The notes: generated by a model not told the origin, from the sequence alone. A DNA stretch of 64,000 bases from Pyrococcus sp. ST04 (GCF_000263735.1 NC_017946.1:475348-539347); one strand, 5' to 3'. Shown: positions 32,107 to 41,371, counted from the stretch's first letter. Made by a program: numbers and translations.

Positions 32107-32169
32107 CCTCCACTCCTCCACAACCATCTTAAACCTCGTCGCATCCCTCAAAAAAGATTAAGGAGTAAA

Positions 32170-33573
32170 TTAAACGATGCTCCTTCCCCTGAGTGGCTTC
32201 CTCATCCCGAAGAGCTTCAGCACCGTCGGTGCGAAGTCGTATATCGTCAGCTGTATCCTTTTTGCCTCGTCCATACCGGGCAGGTATAGGGAGAACACGC
32301 CGTATTCCGCATGCACGGCATCATCTGGTCCAGTGTCGTTCTCCTGAAGATACGGTGTCTCATAACCTAATGTCCCGGCAGCCCTCCAGTTCAGATCATC
32401 GAGGTAGACTATCATATCTGGCTTGTCGCCCTTGGCGACGGGATATATCTCCTCCGGATAGAACACCTTAGTATCCCACTTCTCGCCGTTCGGACCCCTG
32501 ATGCTCTTTATAAGCTCCGCAACCTCATCTCTGACCTCCTGGAACTTCTCGGGCGGAACTACACCGTGCGGCTCCCTCCCCTTGACGTTGATGAACACAC
32601 GGGAGTAGTAGCCGCCCCAAGCCCATGCAATCGTCTCGTTCCACTTCACTTTCACCTTGTCGAGCCTTACTGGCCCTTCCCTCGGCGGGTTCTCGACCTT
32701 AAGGAGTCCCTCCTCGATGAGCCACTGGTTTATGGCAAAGGCACCCTTCATGGCCTTTATCCCGTGGTCCCTCAGCTTCTTGATTATGGTCGGGACACTT
32801 ATCCTATCGGTTTCCTTCGGTGAGACCCGGAAGTAGAGCTGGGCCTTTCCGTGGAAGTTGTGGTTCACGACGACCGCACCCCGGTAGCCCTTCTCCCAGA
32901 CGAGCTTTCTGGCAACTTTTGAGATTATGTTGAAGGGGCTCTCGAACTCGACTATAGCGAAGCCGTTTCTCTCCTCAACGCTCGATATGGCTTCTTCAAT
33001 GGTCTCCTTTGTTGCCTCCACCTTCCTGACCCACGGTTCGTATTCGAGCAATTCTTTGGGCTCATGGCCGAGGAGGACGTGAAGGGCTTCCTCAACTGCC
33101 TTTCTATCCATCACAATGTAGTTCGAGTCAATCAGCTCGATGAGCCTCAAGGTGTCTTCCCTTGAAAGTCCCTCCGCCTTTAGAAGCTCCTCGACGCGGG
33201 GTACCTCGAGGGCCCTCTTACTCATGTCCCCCATGGCACCGAGGGCGCTCCAGGCATTCCAGATGCCGAAATACTCCGAGACGACCAGGGAGGCTGAAGG
33301 GTAATGCTTTCCTTCAAGGGCTGGATTTACCTGCCTAACCTTCAGGTTCTTAATCCTCGGCTGCATATTATCTAAAACGCTCTGGAAGTCGTCGCTCGTT
33401 AGAAAGCCTTTTAGGGGCGAATAGACTCCGTGGGCTATGTTTTCAAGGTCTATGGCTCTGCCATGGTCTATCTGAACGGACGGATATTCGTGCCGCTCGC
33501 TAAGTATCCTCTCGCGGGTTCGCTCGACCACTATCCGGCGTATAAGCTTGCCGCCGTGGGGCTTTGAGACCAT
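32170..33573 (-). pseudogene. Chimeric open frame: Sat N-terminus + DHH middle + phosphodiesterase C-terminus
   Basis: A single uninterrupted 467-codon frame made of three gene pieces. Residues 1-70 match Sat 1-70, nearly identical to the first copy up to SVLDNM. Residues 71 to about 268 match the DHH phosphoesterase from QPRIKN onward. Residues from about 269 (DHGIKAMKGA) match the C-terminal 200 residues of the phosphodiesterase. Lost are the Sat QTRN/HLGH active site, the DHH DTDG and DHH motifs, and the phosphodiesterase nucleophile region. The joins lie near 33363 and 32769. No known activity can survive, yet there is no stop. Codon use is GC-rich like the adjacent cysC and tauE copies. 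Confidence 0.85.
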
Positions 33574-33582
33574 GACACCACC

Positions 33583-33701
33583 TCAGTCGAGGTAGCTGAG
33601 GGCCCTGAGCCTCTCCTTGACCTTCTCTTCCTCCTCCTCGCTGAAGACCTCTTCCTCCTCTTCCTCTTCGAGGCTTGCTAGGACCTCCCTAAGGACGTCG
33701 T
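33583..33701 (-). pseudogene. C-terminal fragment of the small ribbon-helix-helix-like protein
   Basis: DVLREVLASLEEEEEEEVFS and EEEEEKVKERLRALSYLD match the second half of the protein at 8799-9020. The N-terminal DNA-binding part is absent; the open frame upstream to 33828 is antisense to a different gene fragment and should not be read as its N-terminus. It lies 9 bp before the chimera, as its counterpart precedes sat. Confidence 0.75.
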
Positions 33702-33882
33702 TTACTCGATTCATCTTGTCAAGCCGGAGGTCAGGCGTTTCATAGAGGCCTTCGTTAGGGACAACGGCTTCCTGATAACCCACAGGCTGACAATGTGGCT
33801 CGAGATTCCTGCCCAGTTCTTTTTCCATAGGAAGAGGCTAGCTAGGATTGCCGTGGACATTTACCGCTTTGTGAGGGCCTGA
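33700..33882 (+). pseudogene. C-terminal fragment of an unrecognised gene
   Basis: The forward frame VYSIHLVKPEVRRFIEAFVR, then DNGFLITHRLTMWLEIPAQF and FFHRKRLARIAVDIYRFVRA, ends at the TGA at 33880-33882. It looks like the end of a real protein, is GC-rich, and begins exactly where the ribbon-helix-helix fragment ends. It marks a rearrangement breakpoint. I do not recognise the family. Confidence 0.45.
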
Positions 33883-34046
33883 ACAACATAATGATATTAC
33901 CAAATCTGACGAACCGTCTCCGCTACCGATCGCTTTTGTGGCAATCGGTATGGTCGGTTGGCATTGGAATCGCCGGTTGCATTGGGCGACCCAAACCAAA
34001 AATCTCCAAAAAGGGTAGGAAAGATAGCCCAAAAGAACTAGGAATG
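33883..34046. other. Non-coding convergent gap
   Basis: About 160 bp between the rearranged segment and the mechanosensitive channel. The bases around 33920-33990 form repeated ATCGG/GGTTG/GATCG-type words, but no gene or clear hairpin is seen. It marks the return to ordinary chromosome. Confidence 0.35.
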
Positions 34047-35066
34047 TCAATCCCTTTCCACCTTCACCCTCAACTCCTCTGCAAACCAGTTCACCCTCTG
34101 CGGGAACGGGATCTCTATTCCTTCCCTATCAAGTGCCTCCTTGATGCTTTGCAGAACTTGAACCCTCACATCGAACCACTTCTCGCTGGGAGCCCAGGCC
34201 CTAACCGCAAGGTTGACGCTACTGTCCCCAAGCTCCTCAACGAACACCATCGGCTCTGGCTCGGCCAGCACGTAAGGAATTTCATCCAGCGTCCTCTTAA
34301 TCACCTCAATCGCCTTCTCCACGTCCTCCTTGTAGGCTATACCCACAACAACGTCAACTCTTCTAGCTGGGTACTTCGCGAGGTTCTTTATCTCGCTGTT
34401 GAACAGCTTTTCATTTGGAATCCTAACCAGAAGGCCGTCCCACGTCCTTATCCTCGTCGAGAGTATCCTTATGTCGTGGACTATCCCAGAATACCCTCCG
34501 ACCTCTACTGGATCGCCTATCTTGAGGGGCTTATCAAAGTACATGAATATTCCGGAGATGAAGTTGGCAACAACTGTCTGTGCCGAGAAACCAAGGACTA
34601 TTCCAGTTATCCCTGCAGCAGCTATTATCGTTGTCAGCCTACCGCTGAAGCCTGCAACGTTCAAAGCCAGGAAGAATGCTAGGGTTATCAGCAGGTAGTA
34701 GAAGACCTTCGCCTTTATTTGGGCCTCTGCCCCTCCTCTCATCACCCAGTACTCCTGGGCCTTCTTCCCTATTAGATAGGATATGTAGAATAGGAGGAAC
34801 CCTGCTATTATGCCACTCAGCTTCGTTCCGAAGACGGTTACGTTGAGTATTCCAACTCTGTCAAGGGCTGAGAGAATTGACGCTATTATCACGAAGTTCC
34901 TGAGTAGCTTAGCCGTATCCTCGTTAAATATCCAGACGTACTTTGAGCTCTTCGAGAGGCTAACTATCCACCTGTAGAGGATCTCCGCTATAGCAAAGCC
35001 CAGGGCAATTGTCAGGATCGCTGAAGCAAGATCCTTCAGCGAGATGGATATAGCTGGAATGTCCAT
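34047..35066 (-). CDS. MscS-family mechanosensitive ion channel
   Basis: 339 residues. Three to four hydrophobic segments in the first 170 residues are followed by the conserved MscS pore/beta domain: GFSAQTVVANFISGIFMYFD, then KPLKIGDPVEVGGYSGIVHD and IPNEKLFNSEIKNLAKYPAR. It should release osmolytes under hypo-osmotic shock. The gene follows the DUF432 gene by 1 bp in the same direction, a pairing I know from other Thermococcales. Confidence 0.93.
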   Translation of the reverse strand: MDIPAISISLKDLASAILTIALGFAIAEILYRWIVSLSKSSKYVWIFNEDTAKLLRNFVIIASILSALDRVGILNVTVFGTKLSGIIAGFLLFYISYLIGKKAQEYWVMRGGAEAQIKAKVFYYLLITLAFFLALNVAGFSGRLTTIIAAAGITGIVLGFSAQTVVANFISGIFMYFDKPLKIGDPVEVGGYSGIVHDIRILSTRIRTWDGLLVRIPNEKLFNSEIKNLAKYPARRVDVVVGIAYKEDVEKAIEVIKRTLDEIPYVLAEPEPMVFVEELGDSSVNLAVRAWAPSEKWFDVRVQVLQSIKEALDREGIEIPFPQRVNWFAEELRVKVERD

Positions 35067-35067
35067 G

Positions 35068-35694
35068 CTACCACCTCATCTTAAAGGCTATCTCCTTCCT
35101 CTCCCCAACGACTTCAAGTCCCTTCATAGGGGGCTCTCCGGTGTTTATAACATCAACACCCTTGTTTATCCTCACCCTTATTAAGGGATAAAACGCCTTC
35201 TCTCTCGAATAGTACATTACATTGAGGAGGGGAAACACTATCCTCTCCACCAGGCCCCACGAGCTCCCACTGTTCTCTATGAGAACCTTAACATTTCCAA
35301 CTGCCTTTGCCTCGCTCTCGAGCCTTGCCCTCGCATACCTAACTATAACCCCACTTTCGAGGGTTCCGTAGAGCGCATACTTCTCCCTACCAACTGAAAA
35401 TCTGTCTATCTCAACATCCCCAACCCTCACCGATACCTCAATGGGAACGCTCAAGAAGCCCTCAACCCTCTTTCCAGGAGAAACTGCAACGGGTCTGTCG
35501 AGTCTAATCATCATGAGCTTTACGCCGTATCCCTTGGCGGGGGCTGGGAGTATGTTCAGTTCTTCTCCAATAATCTCGACTTCCCTCTCTCCCCTAACGT
35601 AGAGGAAGCTTCCATCTTTTCTCTCCACCCTTATCTTCTCATCCCCTAGGTTGACCTCAACTTCTTCCTCGAGCCTGAGCCTTCCGAACATCAC
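35068..35694 (-). CDS. DUF432-like protein
   Basis: 208 residues, mostly predicted beta strands, soluble. Sequence features such as KGYGVKLMMIRLDRPVAVSP and YALYGTLESGVIVRYARARL agree with the archaeal DUF432 family, and the tight coupling to an mscS gene supports this. Function unknown; a role in gating or assembling the channel is only suggested by position. Start ATG at 35694 or the next ATG at 35691. Confidence 0.65.
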   Translation of the reverse strand: MMFGRLRLEEEVEVNLGDEKIRVERKDGSFLYVRGEREVEIIGEELNILPAPAKGYGVKLMMIRLDRPVAVSPGKRVEGFLSVPIEVSVRVGDVEIDRFSVGREKYALYGTLESGVIVRYARARLESEAKAVGNVKVLIENSGSSWGLVERIVFPLLNVMYYSREKAFYPLIRVRINKGVDVINTGEPPMKGLEVVGERKEIAFKMRW

Positions 35695-35742
35695 TCAAAC
35701 TTCGTGGGTAGGATTTATTAGGGTTGTTGCCCAAGCTAAGAA

Positions 35743-36243
35743 GTGTGGGTTGATATCCTAACTTACAGCATTCTGAATCCGCCCAAGTTCCCCAGATTCA
35801 GGAGGGCGAGCTTCAGGATAGAGGGTAAAAGGTTAGTCTTCTATGTGAGGCCCAAGGGGGAAGTTTCCTTCAACCTTGAGGCTCTTGAGGGCGTTGAACC
35901 TCTTGAGCTTCAGTTTTTTAAGCCTCCAAGGAAGGCTATCAGGCTTAGGTTCTCTGGGGGATTCGAGGTCATCGTTACTGTTGGCAGGAATCCCCTAGCA
36001 TACGACAGGAGGAATTTGATAAACTTCGTTACCTCCCTTTACTCCTTCCTCCTCAACGGCGCTATTGCCAGGGTTGATGGTGGGGTTGGGGTTCTGAAGG
36101 TTGTTGGGGATGAGCTGGCGGTTATAAGGGATGGAAGGGTGGAGAAGATAACTAGGGATAAAAAGGTTGAGGGAGAGGTTAAGGATAGAGTGGAGGAGTT
36201 TCTAACCCTCATGGAGTTTCTTAATGAGGGCGAGGAGAGTTAG
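35743..36243 (+). CDS. Hypothetical protein
   Basis: 166 residues, soluble, with basic N-terminal half (FPRFRRASFRIEGKRLVFYV) and acidic C-terminal tail. I do not recognise a family. It is divergent from the DUF432/mscS pair and its last 42 bp overlap the convergent beta-propeller gene. The start appears to be GTG at 35743. Confidence 0.6.
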   Translation: MWVDILTYSILNPPKFPRFRRASFRIEGKRLVFYVRPKGEVSFNLEALEGVEPLELQFFKPPRKAIRLRFSGGFEVIVTVGRNPLAYDRRNLINFVTSLYSFLLNGAIARVDGGVGVLKVVGDELAVIRDGRVEKITRDKKVEGEVKDRVEEFLTLMEFLNEGEES

Positions 36244-37398
36244 GAGGAGCATAACCCCCAGCCCGCATGTTGACCTTGGAACTATCTCTTCCTTCGTTAG
36301 AACCAGAAGTTCGTTGCTACCGGTTCCTATGACAACTTCCCCATCTCCTACAGCTAAGCTCCTCACGTAGCCCGTTGGAATCTCGTTAACTATCTTTCCG
36401 TTCTCTTTGTTTAGAACGTAGAGAGTTCCAACGCTGTAAACAGTCTCGTTCTTTGTCTTGAACTCTCCAGTCCCTACTAGAAGCTTTCCGTTGAACTCTT
36501 TAATTACCTTCGCCCTGTAAGGTAGAGGAACCTCCCAGAGAACCTTTCCGCTCTTTAGGTCAACGGCGGCCACCTTCTTATAGCCGGCCACGTATGCTTT
36601 TTCCCCGTCAATTGTTATGTCCTCAACGTAGAAGAGGGTGACGTTGAGCTTTACGTTGCCATCGGCATCTATAACGTAGAGGTGGCCAGTGTTGTTGTAG
36701 CCAGTTCCAACTACTGCCATTCCATTCCAGACCTCCAAATCTCGAACCCACTCCTCAAGGTTGACCTTCCATAAGATCTTCCCGTTCTTTGATATTCCGT
36801 AGAGGCTTCCGAACCTTAACTTTCCGGCGAAGCCTGAGGGATAACCTGTTCCTACGTAAACTATATCGCCAACCCTAACCCTGTCCGCCATTTCCGTTAA
36901 GTTTACCGACCACACCTTCTCCATCGTGTTGAGGTTAACCTTTGCAACTTCTCCTCTGCTGTAATTTATGAAAACATCACCGCTGGCGAGGTAGGCGTAG
37001 TTCCCATCTATGACGAAATCGTATAGTTTATACTTCGTGAGAAATCTGCCCGTATAGTTTCCACTTGAATTAACCTTCAGTAATCCTCCCATGCTTCCCA
37101 TCAGAAGATAATCCTTCCAAGTCGAGAGCTTGGTTACGAAGCCTGAATCTATTTCCCAAAGCCTTGTTCCATTGGCTGAGAACGCTCCCGTTGTTCCAAG
37201 GTAATAAACCGCTATCATTCCCGAGGAGTTCGCTAGCATTCTGTAGGAGCAGGAGGCGTAGATTGTTGAGTTTTCGATTGCGACGGCCTCTATGCTTTTC
37301 TGGTATTTTACATTCTCGCATAGCGTTCCTTTCCAAGCTAAAACCGGGGTGACTAGGAGGAGTATCATTAACAACACGATCTTTTTCATCCTGACCAC
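36202..37398 (-). CDS. Secreted PQQ-like beta-propeller protein with C-terminal anchor
   Basis: 398 residues. An N-terminal signal peptide (KKIVLLMILLLVTPVLAW) is followed by repeated blades containing YVIDADGNV-, VAAVDLKSGKVLWEVPLP- and YVLNKENGKIVNEIPTGYV-type motifs, as in pyrroloquinoline-quinone-like propellers. The end RSTCGLGVMLLLTLLALIKK is a Cys-Gly hydrophobic tail that resembles the CGP-CTERM sorting tail of Thermococcales. It is therefore likely displayed on the cell surface. Ligand and role unknown. It follows the membrane protein gene by 2 bp. Confidence 0.8.
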   Translation of the reverse strand: MVRMKKIVLLMILLLVTPVLAWKGTLCENVKYQKSIEAVAIENSTIYASCSYRMLANSSGMIAVYYLGTTGAFSANGTRLWEIDSGFVTKLSTWKDYLLMGSMGGLLKVNSSGNYTGRFLTKYKLYDFVIDGNYAYLASGDVFINYSRGEVAKVNLNTMEKVWSVNLTEMADRVRVGDIVYVGTGYPSGFAGKLRFGSLYGISKNGKILWKVNLEEWVRDLEVWNGMAVVGTGYNNTGHLYVIDADGNVKLNVTLFYVEDITIDGEKAYVAGYKKVAAVDLKSGKVLWEVPLPYRAKVIKEFNGKLLVGTGEFKTKNETVYSVGTLYVLNKENGKIVNEIPTGYVRSLAVGDGEVVIGTGSNELLVLTKEEIVPRSTCGLGVMLLLTLLALIKKLHEG

Positions 37399-37400
37399 CT

Positions 37401-38234
37401 CTAGATTTTTATCATCTCCTCGTTTGAGTAAACGATGATTCTTTTTCCTCTTTCGGAAAAGTCCATCACTTTCTTCAGGGGAGTTTTTATCCCCTTAACC
37501 TCTATGTAGGCTTCGTATTTGCCCTTAAATTCTTCCACCTTAACCTCCCTTGGCCCAGACTTTGGGATCACTATTATCTTTCCATTTTCAACTCTGAACT
37601 CAGTGTTGACGGGAACGTTCACCTTTACCACGGTAACAACATCTTTTGTCCTTCCGTAGGCCAGTAAGTAGAAGCTTAGGGCTAAGATCAATATTAGGAC
37701 TGGATAGTATTCTCCTGGAATTTGAGTTAGCCTTGGAACACGCTCTTTAAAAATATCAAAGACTAAAACACCGATCCCTATTGGAATTAAAGAGTATAAA
37801 AATCCTATAGAAGAGTCTTCCCACTTCAGACCGGCATCCTCGTACTTGGAGTAAATGTCAACGATGAAGGCTACCATCAGAAGGAGCACGCTGGTTATCA
37901 CTTTAGTTCCCCACTCCTCCTCTGGAAGGAACGCTTGAAATATGCTAACTATTGTGGGGAAGTTTTCTCTCATTATTGGACTGTTTAGGAGCCAGAGAAA
38001 TGAGTTCAGCATAAAAAGGGTTGAGGCCAAACTTTGGAGGGACTTTTCGGAGAGAGCAAAGCCTACGGCGAGGAGAATCGTAAGGAGCAGGAAGAACTCA
38101 TCGGTGCTTAGAGGTATTCCGAGTATTTGGAGGCCGAGCCCTATTAAGTTTTCAACTTCCCTCACGCTTTTAACGATGTTCACTATCTCGTAGAGGAAGT
38201 AAAACCCCAACGCAACCCTAACGAGCTTCATCAT
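37401..38234 (-). CDS. Multi-pass membrane protein of unknown function
   Basis: 277 residues from the ATG at 38234 (MMKLVRVALGFYFLYEIVNI). A longer frame opens at 38291 but lies inside the DUF58 gene. Six or so hydrophobic segments occupy the first 200 residues, followed by a soluble beta-rich tail (VKVNVPVNTEFRVENGKIIV). It overlaps the DUF58 stop with ATGA-type coupling, placing it in the MoxR/DUF58/transglutaminase operon. No family recognised. Confidence 0.65.
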   Translation of the reverse strand: MMKLVRVALGFYFLYEIVNIVKSVREVENLIGLGLQILGIPLSTDEFFLLLTILLAVGFALSEKSLQSLASTLFMLNSFLWLLNSPIMRENFPTIVSIFQAFLPEEEWGTKVITSVLLLMVAFIVDIYSKYEDAGLKWEDSSIGFLYSLIPIGIGVLVFDIFKERVPRLTQIPGEYYPVLILILALSFYLLAYGRTKDVVTVVKVNVPVNTEFRVENGKIIVIPKSGPREVKVEEFKGKYEAYIEVKGIKTPLKKVMDFSERGKRIIVYSNEEMIKI

Positions 38235-39430
38235 GCACTCCTCACCACCCTTATCAGCGCTTTCCTGGCGTCCTCCTTGGAAACATCCCAAAGAATTGCC
38301 GGAATGCCGATTTCCTTGTGGATAGCCCTTTTCTTAACGTTGATCAAGGGCCTTAGGTTCTCTTCAAACTTTCCATAGATTGAAACGTCAACTATCATGG
38401 CCTTCCTGTATTTGATGTTTTTAAGCTCTCTAGCTTTTTCCTCGTCGACGTTCGTTATTATAATAACCGTTGGGGAGAACCTAGTTAGGACGCTCTTAGC
38501 CTTCTTAAACGCCTCCTCAAATGTCTCATCTGTGGTTTTGACGGCCCCGAGAAGGGCCTTCAGTATAGTTTCCCTGTGTGAGGAGGAGGATGAGGGTGTC
38601 ACAATCTTTTCCTGGCCGACCACGTAGAGGCCGACGTTGTTGCCTATGGATAAGTGGAATTCTGCCAGTGCATAGGCGAGGGTTATTGCATATTCGAGCG
38701 GGTTCTCAACGTAGCTTCCAACTTCTTCTATCCTTGCATCTAGGAATATCATCACACTCCTCTTACCCTCTCTCTCGAACTCATTGACGAGTAGCTTCCC
38801 ACTCCTAGCGGTGGCCTTCCAATTTATGAACTTGAATGGGTCTCCCGGGGAGTACTCCCTTATCTCCTTGAAGTCGGTTGTTATTGATCCAGTCAACGAG
38901 TATAGGGTGACGGGGAATCCCTTGGTGAGTATTCTTCTTAGTCTAGCACTTCTGCCGACTTGTAGTGGAGGTAACACTAAGACCTCTACCTCCTCTCCCT
39001 CAAGGCTCCACCTCATTGGATGAACCCTTAGGAAGTGGAAGGAGAGAACTTCAACCCCTTTAAGCGTGAACTTTCCCCTCTTTAGGGGCTTAAGCCTATA
39101 GAATATCTCAACTTCTCTCTTTAAAGGGTGGATAAAGGAGAACTTTGAGGTTGATCCAGCCACCTTGAAGGGAGCAGGGACAAGGTCTCTCACGAAAACG
39201 GGGCCGATTCCATTGAACTTAATCTTAACCCTTACTTCAACTTCCTCTCCAATTCTAATCCTCACCTTCTTGATCTCTCTTCTAACATCAACAACTTGAG
39301 GTGATGGAATGAGAAAGGCTATTATCAAAACGGTGAGAGGAATAAGGGCTATCTCAGCTGGAGTTCCAAATAGGAGGGCCATCAGTATGAACCACAGGAA
39401 GAGGGATATAAAGAAATGGGCCCCTTTCAT
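38231..39430 (-). CDS. DUF58-domain protein
   Basis: 399 residues. Two hydrophobic segments at the N-terminus are followed by a beta domain and the DUF58 core with DFKEIREYSPGDPFKFINWK and ATARSGKLLVNEFEREGKRS. The core resembles a von Willebrand A fold (FLDARIEEVG). DUF58 proteins are regularly encoded behind MoxR ATPases, here 2 bp after it, and are thought to be their substrates or adaptors. A second homologue begins at 63487. Confidence 0.88.
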   Translation of the reverse strand: MKGAHFFISLFLWFILMALLFGTPAEIALIPLTVLIIAFLIPSPQVVDVRREIKKVRIRIGEEVEVRVKIKFNGIGPVFVRDLVPAPFKVAGSTSKFSFIHPLKREVEIFYRLKPLKRGKFTLKGVEVLSFHFLRVHPMRWSLEGEEVEVLVLPPLQVGRSARLRRILTKGFPVTLYSLTGSITTDFKEIREYSPGDPFKFINWKATARSGKLLVNEFEREGKRSVMIFLDARIEEVGSYVENPLEYAITLAYALAEFHLSIGNNVGLYVVGQEKIVTPSSSSSHRETILKALLGAVKTTDETFEEAFKKAKSVLTRFSPTVIIITNVDEEKARELKNIKYRKAMIVDVSIYGKFEENLRPLINVKKRAIHKEIGIPAILWDVSKEDARKALIRVVRSA

Positions 39431-39432
39431 GG

Positions 39433-40395
39433 TTAATACCTCAGATTCTTCGGGACTGGAACCTTTTCCAGTGCCTCCTTAACAATCTCAACCTCTATTC
39501 CCTTCTCTAGGGAGTACTCGGGCTTCAGCACCAGCCTGTGGGCTAGGGCTTCAATGGCATACTCCTTCACGTCGTCCGGAATTACGTAATTTCTGCCTTC
39601 TATGTATGCATTAGCCTTGGCCAGCTTCATTAAGGCCAGCCCTCCCCTTGGGCTCGGGCCCGCCTCAACCCTTTCATCCTCCCTTATTGCCCTCACTATC
39701 CTAACTATGTACCTAAGGACATCCTCGTGGATCCTAACATTGTTCTCCACCTCATCTTGCATCTTTATGAACTCCTCCCTGCTTATTACCGCATTCAAAT
39801 CAACCGTGGGATCATCCTTCCTCCACCTCAGCCTGGCCTTTAGTATCTCAACTTCCTCATCCTCGCTCTTTGGGTAGCCTATACTCATCCTAACCAAGAA
39901 CCTATCAAGCTGAGCCTCTGGGAGGGGATACGTTCCCTCGAACTCCAGTGGATTCTGGGTCGCAAGAACGAAGAACGGCCTTTCCAGCTTGAAGGTTTCC
40001 CCCTCTATGGTTACTTGCCTCTCCTCCATGGCCTCCAATAATGCTGATTGTGTCTTTGGAGGAGCCCTGTTTATCTCATCGGCGAGCAGAACGTTTGTAA
40101 ATATCGGTCCTTTCACCACCTCAAATATTCCCTTTTCCTGTCTCCACACTTTAGTCCCGATGATGTCAGAGGGTAGAAGATCTGGAGTGAACTGAACCCT
40201 CCTGTACTCTAGTCCCAGAACCCTCGCGAATGCCTTGGCAAGCAGAGTTTTGCCGAGTCCAGGGTTGTCCTCAAATAAAACGTTTCCATTGGCTAGTGCC
40301 GCCGCGAGAACCTTCTTAACCACATCCTCATGACCAACGAATGCTAGCCCTATCTCTTCAATTATGGTCTTGATCTTTTCATGCATACCTATCAA
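39433..40395 (-). CDS. MoxR-family AAA+ ATPase
   Basis: 320 residues. Walker A is DNPGLGKTLLAKAFA near residues 43-57, Walker B LLADEINRAPPKTQSALLEA near 104-123, and sensor/arginine regions ATQNPLEFEGTYPLPEAQLD and GPSPRGGLALMKLAKA follow. MoxR ATPases act as chaperone-like activators of VWA-domain proteins. It overlaps the preceding membrane protein by 17 bp and is followed by DUF58 after 2 bp. A paralogue is at 62561. Confidence 0.93.
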   Translation of the reverse strand: MIGMHEKIKTIIEEIGLAFVGHEDVVKKVLAAALANGNVLFEDNPGLGKTLLAKAFARVLGLEYRRVQFTPDLLPSDIIGTKVWRQEKGIFEVVKGPIFTNVLLADEINRAPPKTQSALLEAMEERQVTIEGETFKLERPFFVLATQNPLEFEGTYPLPEAQLDRFLVRMSIGYPKSEDEEVEILKARLRWRKDDPTVDLNAVISREEFIKMQDEVENNVRIHEDVLRYIVRIVRAIREDERVEAGPSPRGGLALMKLAKANAYIEGRNYVIPDDVKEYAIEALAHRLVLKPEYSLEKGIEVEIVKEALEKVPVPKNLRY

Positions 40396-41371
40396 GCCTC
40401 CTCATGACTTCATCAACTATTTTCTTCCTCTTTTCAACTTCTCTCTTTTCCATTCTATTTATCCACCACTTTGGAGCAAATATTGAGTATCTTTTCTTGC
40501 TGTAGTTTACTATGGGGCCTATAATCTCCTCAAGAGCCTCCTCTCCGATTCCGGCTTTTGCCGCGTTCAAGGCTATGTAAGCTATTATCCTCTCCTTTCT
40601 GCCCTCGAGAACAAAAGATTTTAGGATGTCTTCGGCTCTCTCTATAAACTCATCCTTAGCAAGCTCTTCTAGTTCGCTCTTGACTTCTTTGGGGATTCCC
40701 TCTATGTCTTTCCTTTGAGATGGAATTTGGGAGGCAACGTAAGCTGAGAATCCAAGTGCCAGGATGAGTGATGAGATCCTAATTAGGAACTCAACCAGTG
40801 GTGGAATACCGGGGATTGTTATGAAGTAAATTCCGAGAAGTAACCCGATGAGAGATATTCCAACGGCGTTTTGTCTGAACACTTCTCCTCCCAAGATGTT
40901 GAACGCTTCTAGGGTGGCGAGGCTATACCCAACTAACGTGAAAGTTGCACCAAGCTTGAGCATTGGAGAAAGCTGGGGTAAGAATGCAGAAAGATAGTAG
41001 AGGACTAGGGCTATGCCAGCCCCCCTAACGAGAAACGCAATTCTCTCTGGGAGCTTTGGGGATATGAAGGAGAGGATTGCTCCTAAGGCTAGCAAGGACA
41101 CTTCCGTTCTGGGAAGGGGAAGAGGAGAGAAGTAGAAGAAAAATGGAACTCCGAGAGACGATATAAGGGCTTTCACATGCTTCTTGCCAGTTATTAGCAT
41201 GGTGACTTCTCCAGCAATTAGAAAGGCTACTATCCACAGGGTGCCTGTTTTAAATTCGCCTATGATTTCAATTTTTGGGAAAGTGTACGCTACTATTGCA
41301 CCTACAATTGAATATATGATTATGTTTTGAAGGCTATTCTTTACTCTCCCCTCCACGAGAGCACCTCCCAC
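40379..41371 (-). CDS. Multi-pass membrane protein of unknown function
   Basis: 330 residues. About nine hydrophobic segments in the first 215 residues precede a charged helical cytoplasmic part (PSQRKDIEGIPKEVKSELEE to the end). It overlaps the transglutaminase gene upstream by 38 bp and MoxR downstream by 17 bp, so it is translationally coupled to both. Position in a MoxR/DUF58/transglutaminase operon resembles that of DUF4129-type partners, but I cannot confirm that domain here. Confidence 0.7.
   Translation of the reverse strand: MGGALVEGRVKNSLQNIIIYSIVGAIVAYTFPKIEIIGEFKTGTLWIVAFLIAGEVTMLITGKKHVKALISSLGVPFFFYFSPLPLPRTEVSLLALGAILSFISPKLPERIAFLVRGAGIALVLYYLSAFLPQLSPMLKLGATFTLVGYSLATLEAFNILGGEVFRQNAVGISLIGLLLGIYFITIPGIPPLVEFLIRISSLILALGFSAYVASQIPSQRKDIEGIPKEVKSELEELAKDEFIERAEDILKSFVLEGRKERIIAYIALNAAKAGIGEEALEEIIGPIVNYSKKRYSIFAPKWWINRMEKREVEKRKKIVDEVMRRLDRYA

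Noticed and set aside
32002-32151. Upstream extension of the VapB remnant frame
   Set aside because: This part is antisense to the C/D box sRNA and shows no VapB similarity; homology starts at the ATG at 31998.
33702-33828. Apparent N-terminal half of the open frame 33583-33828
   Set aside because: It is antisense to a forward gene fragment; only the last 39 codons match the small acidic-tail protein.
33892-33915. Another C/D box RNA (ATGATAT...CTGA)
   Set aside because: The C box is imperfect and no C' or D box follows at the right spacing.
33838-34050. 70-codon reverse frame in the gap before mscS
   Set aside because: No ribosome binding site, low-complexity composition, overlaps the antisense of the forward fragment.
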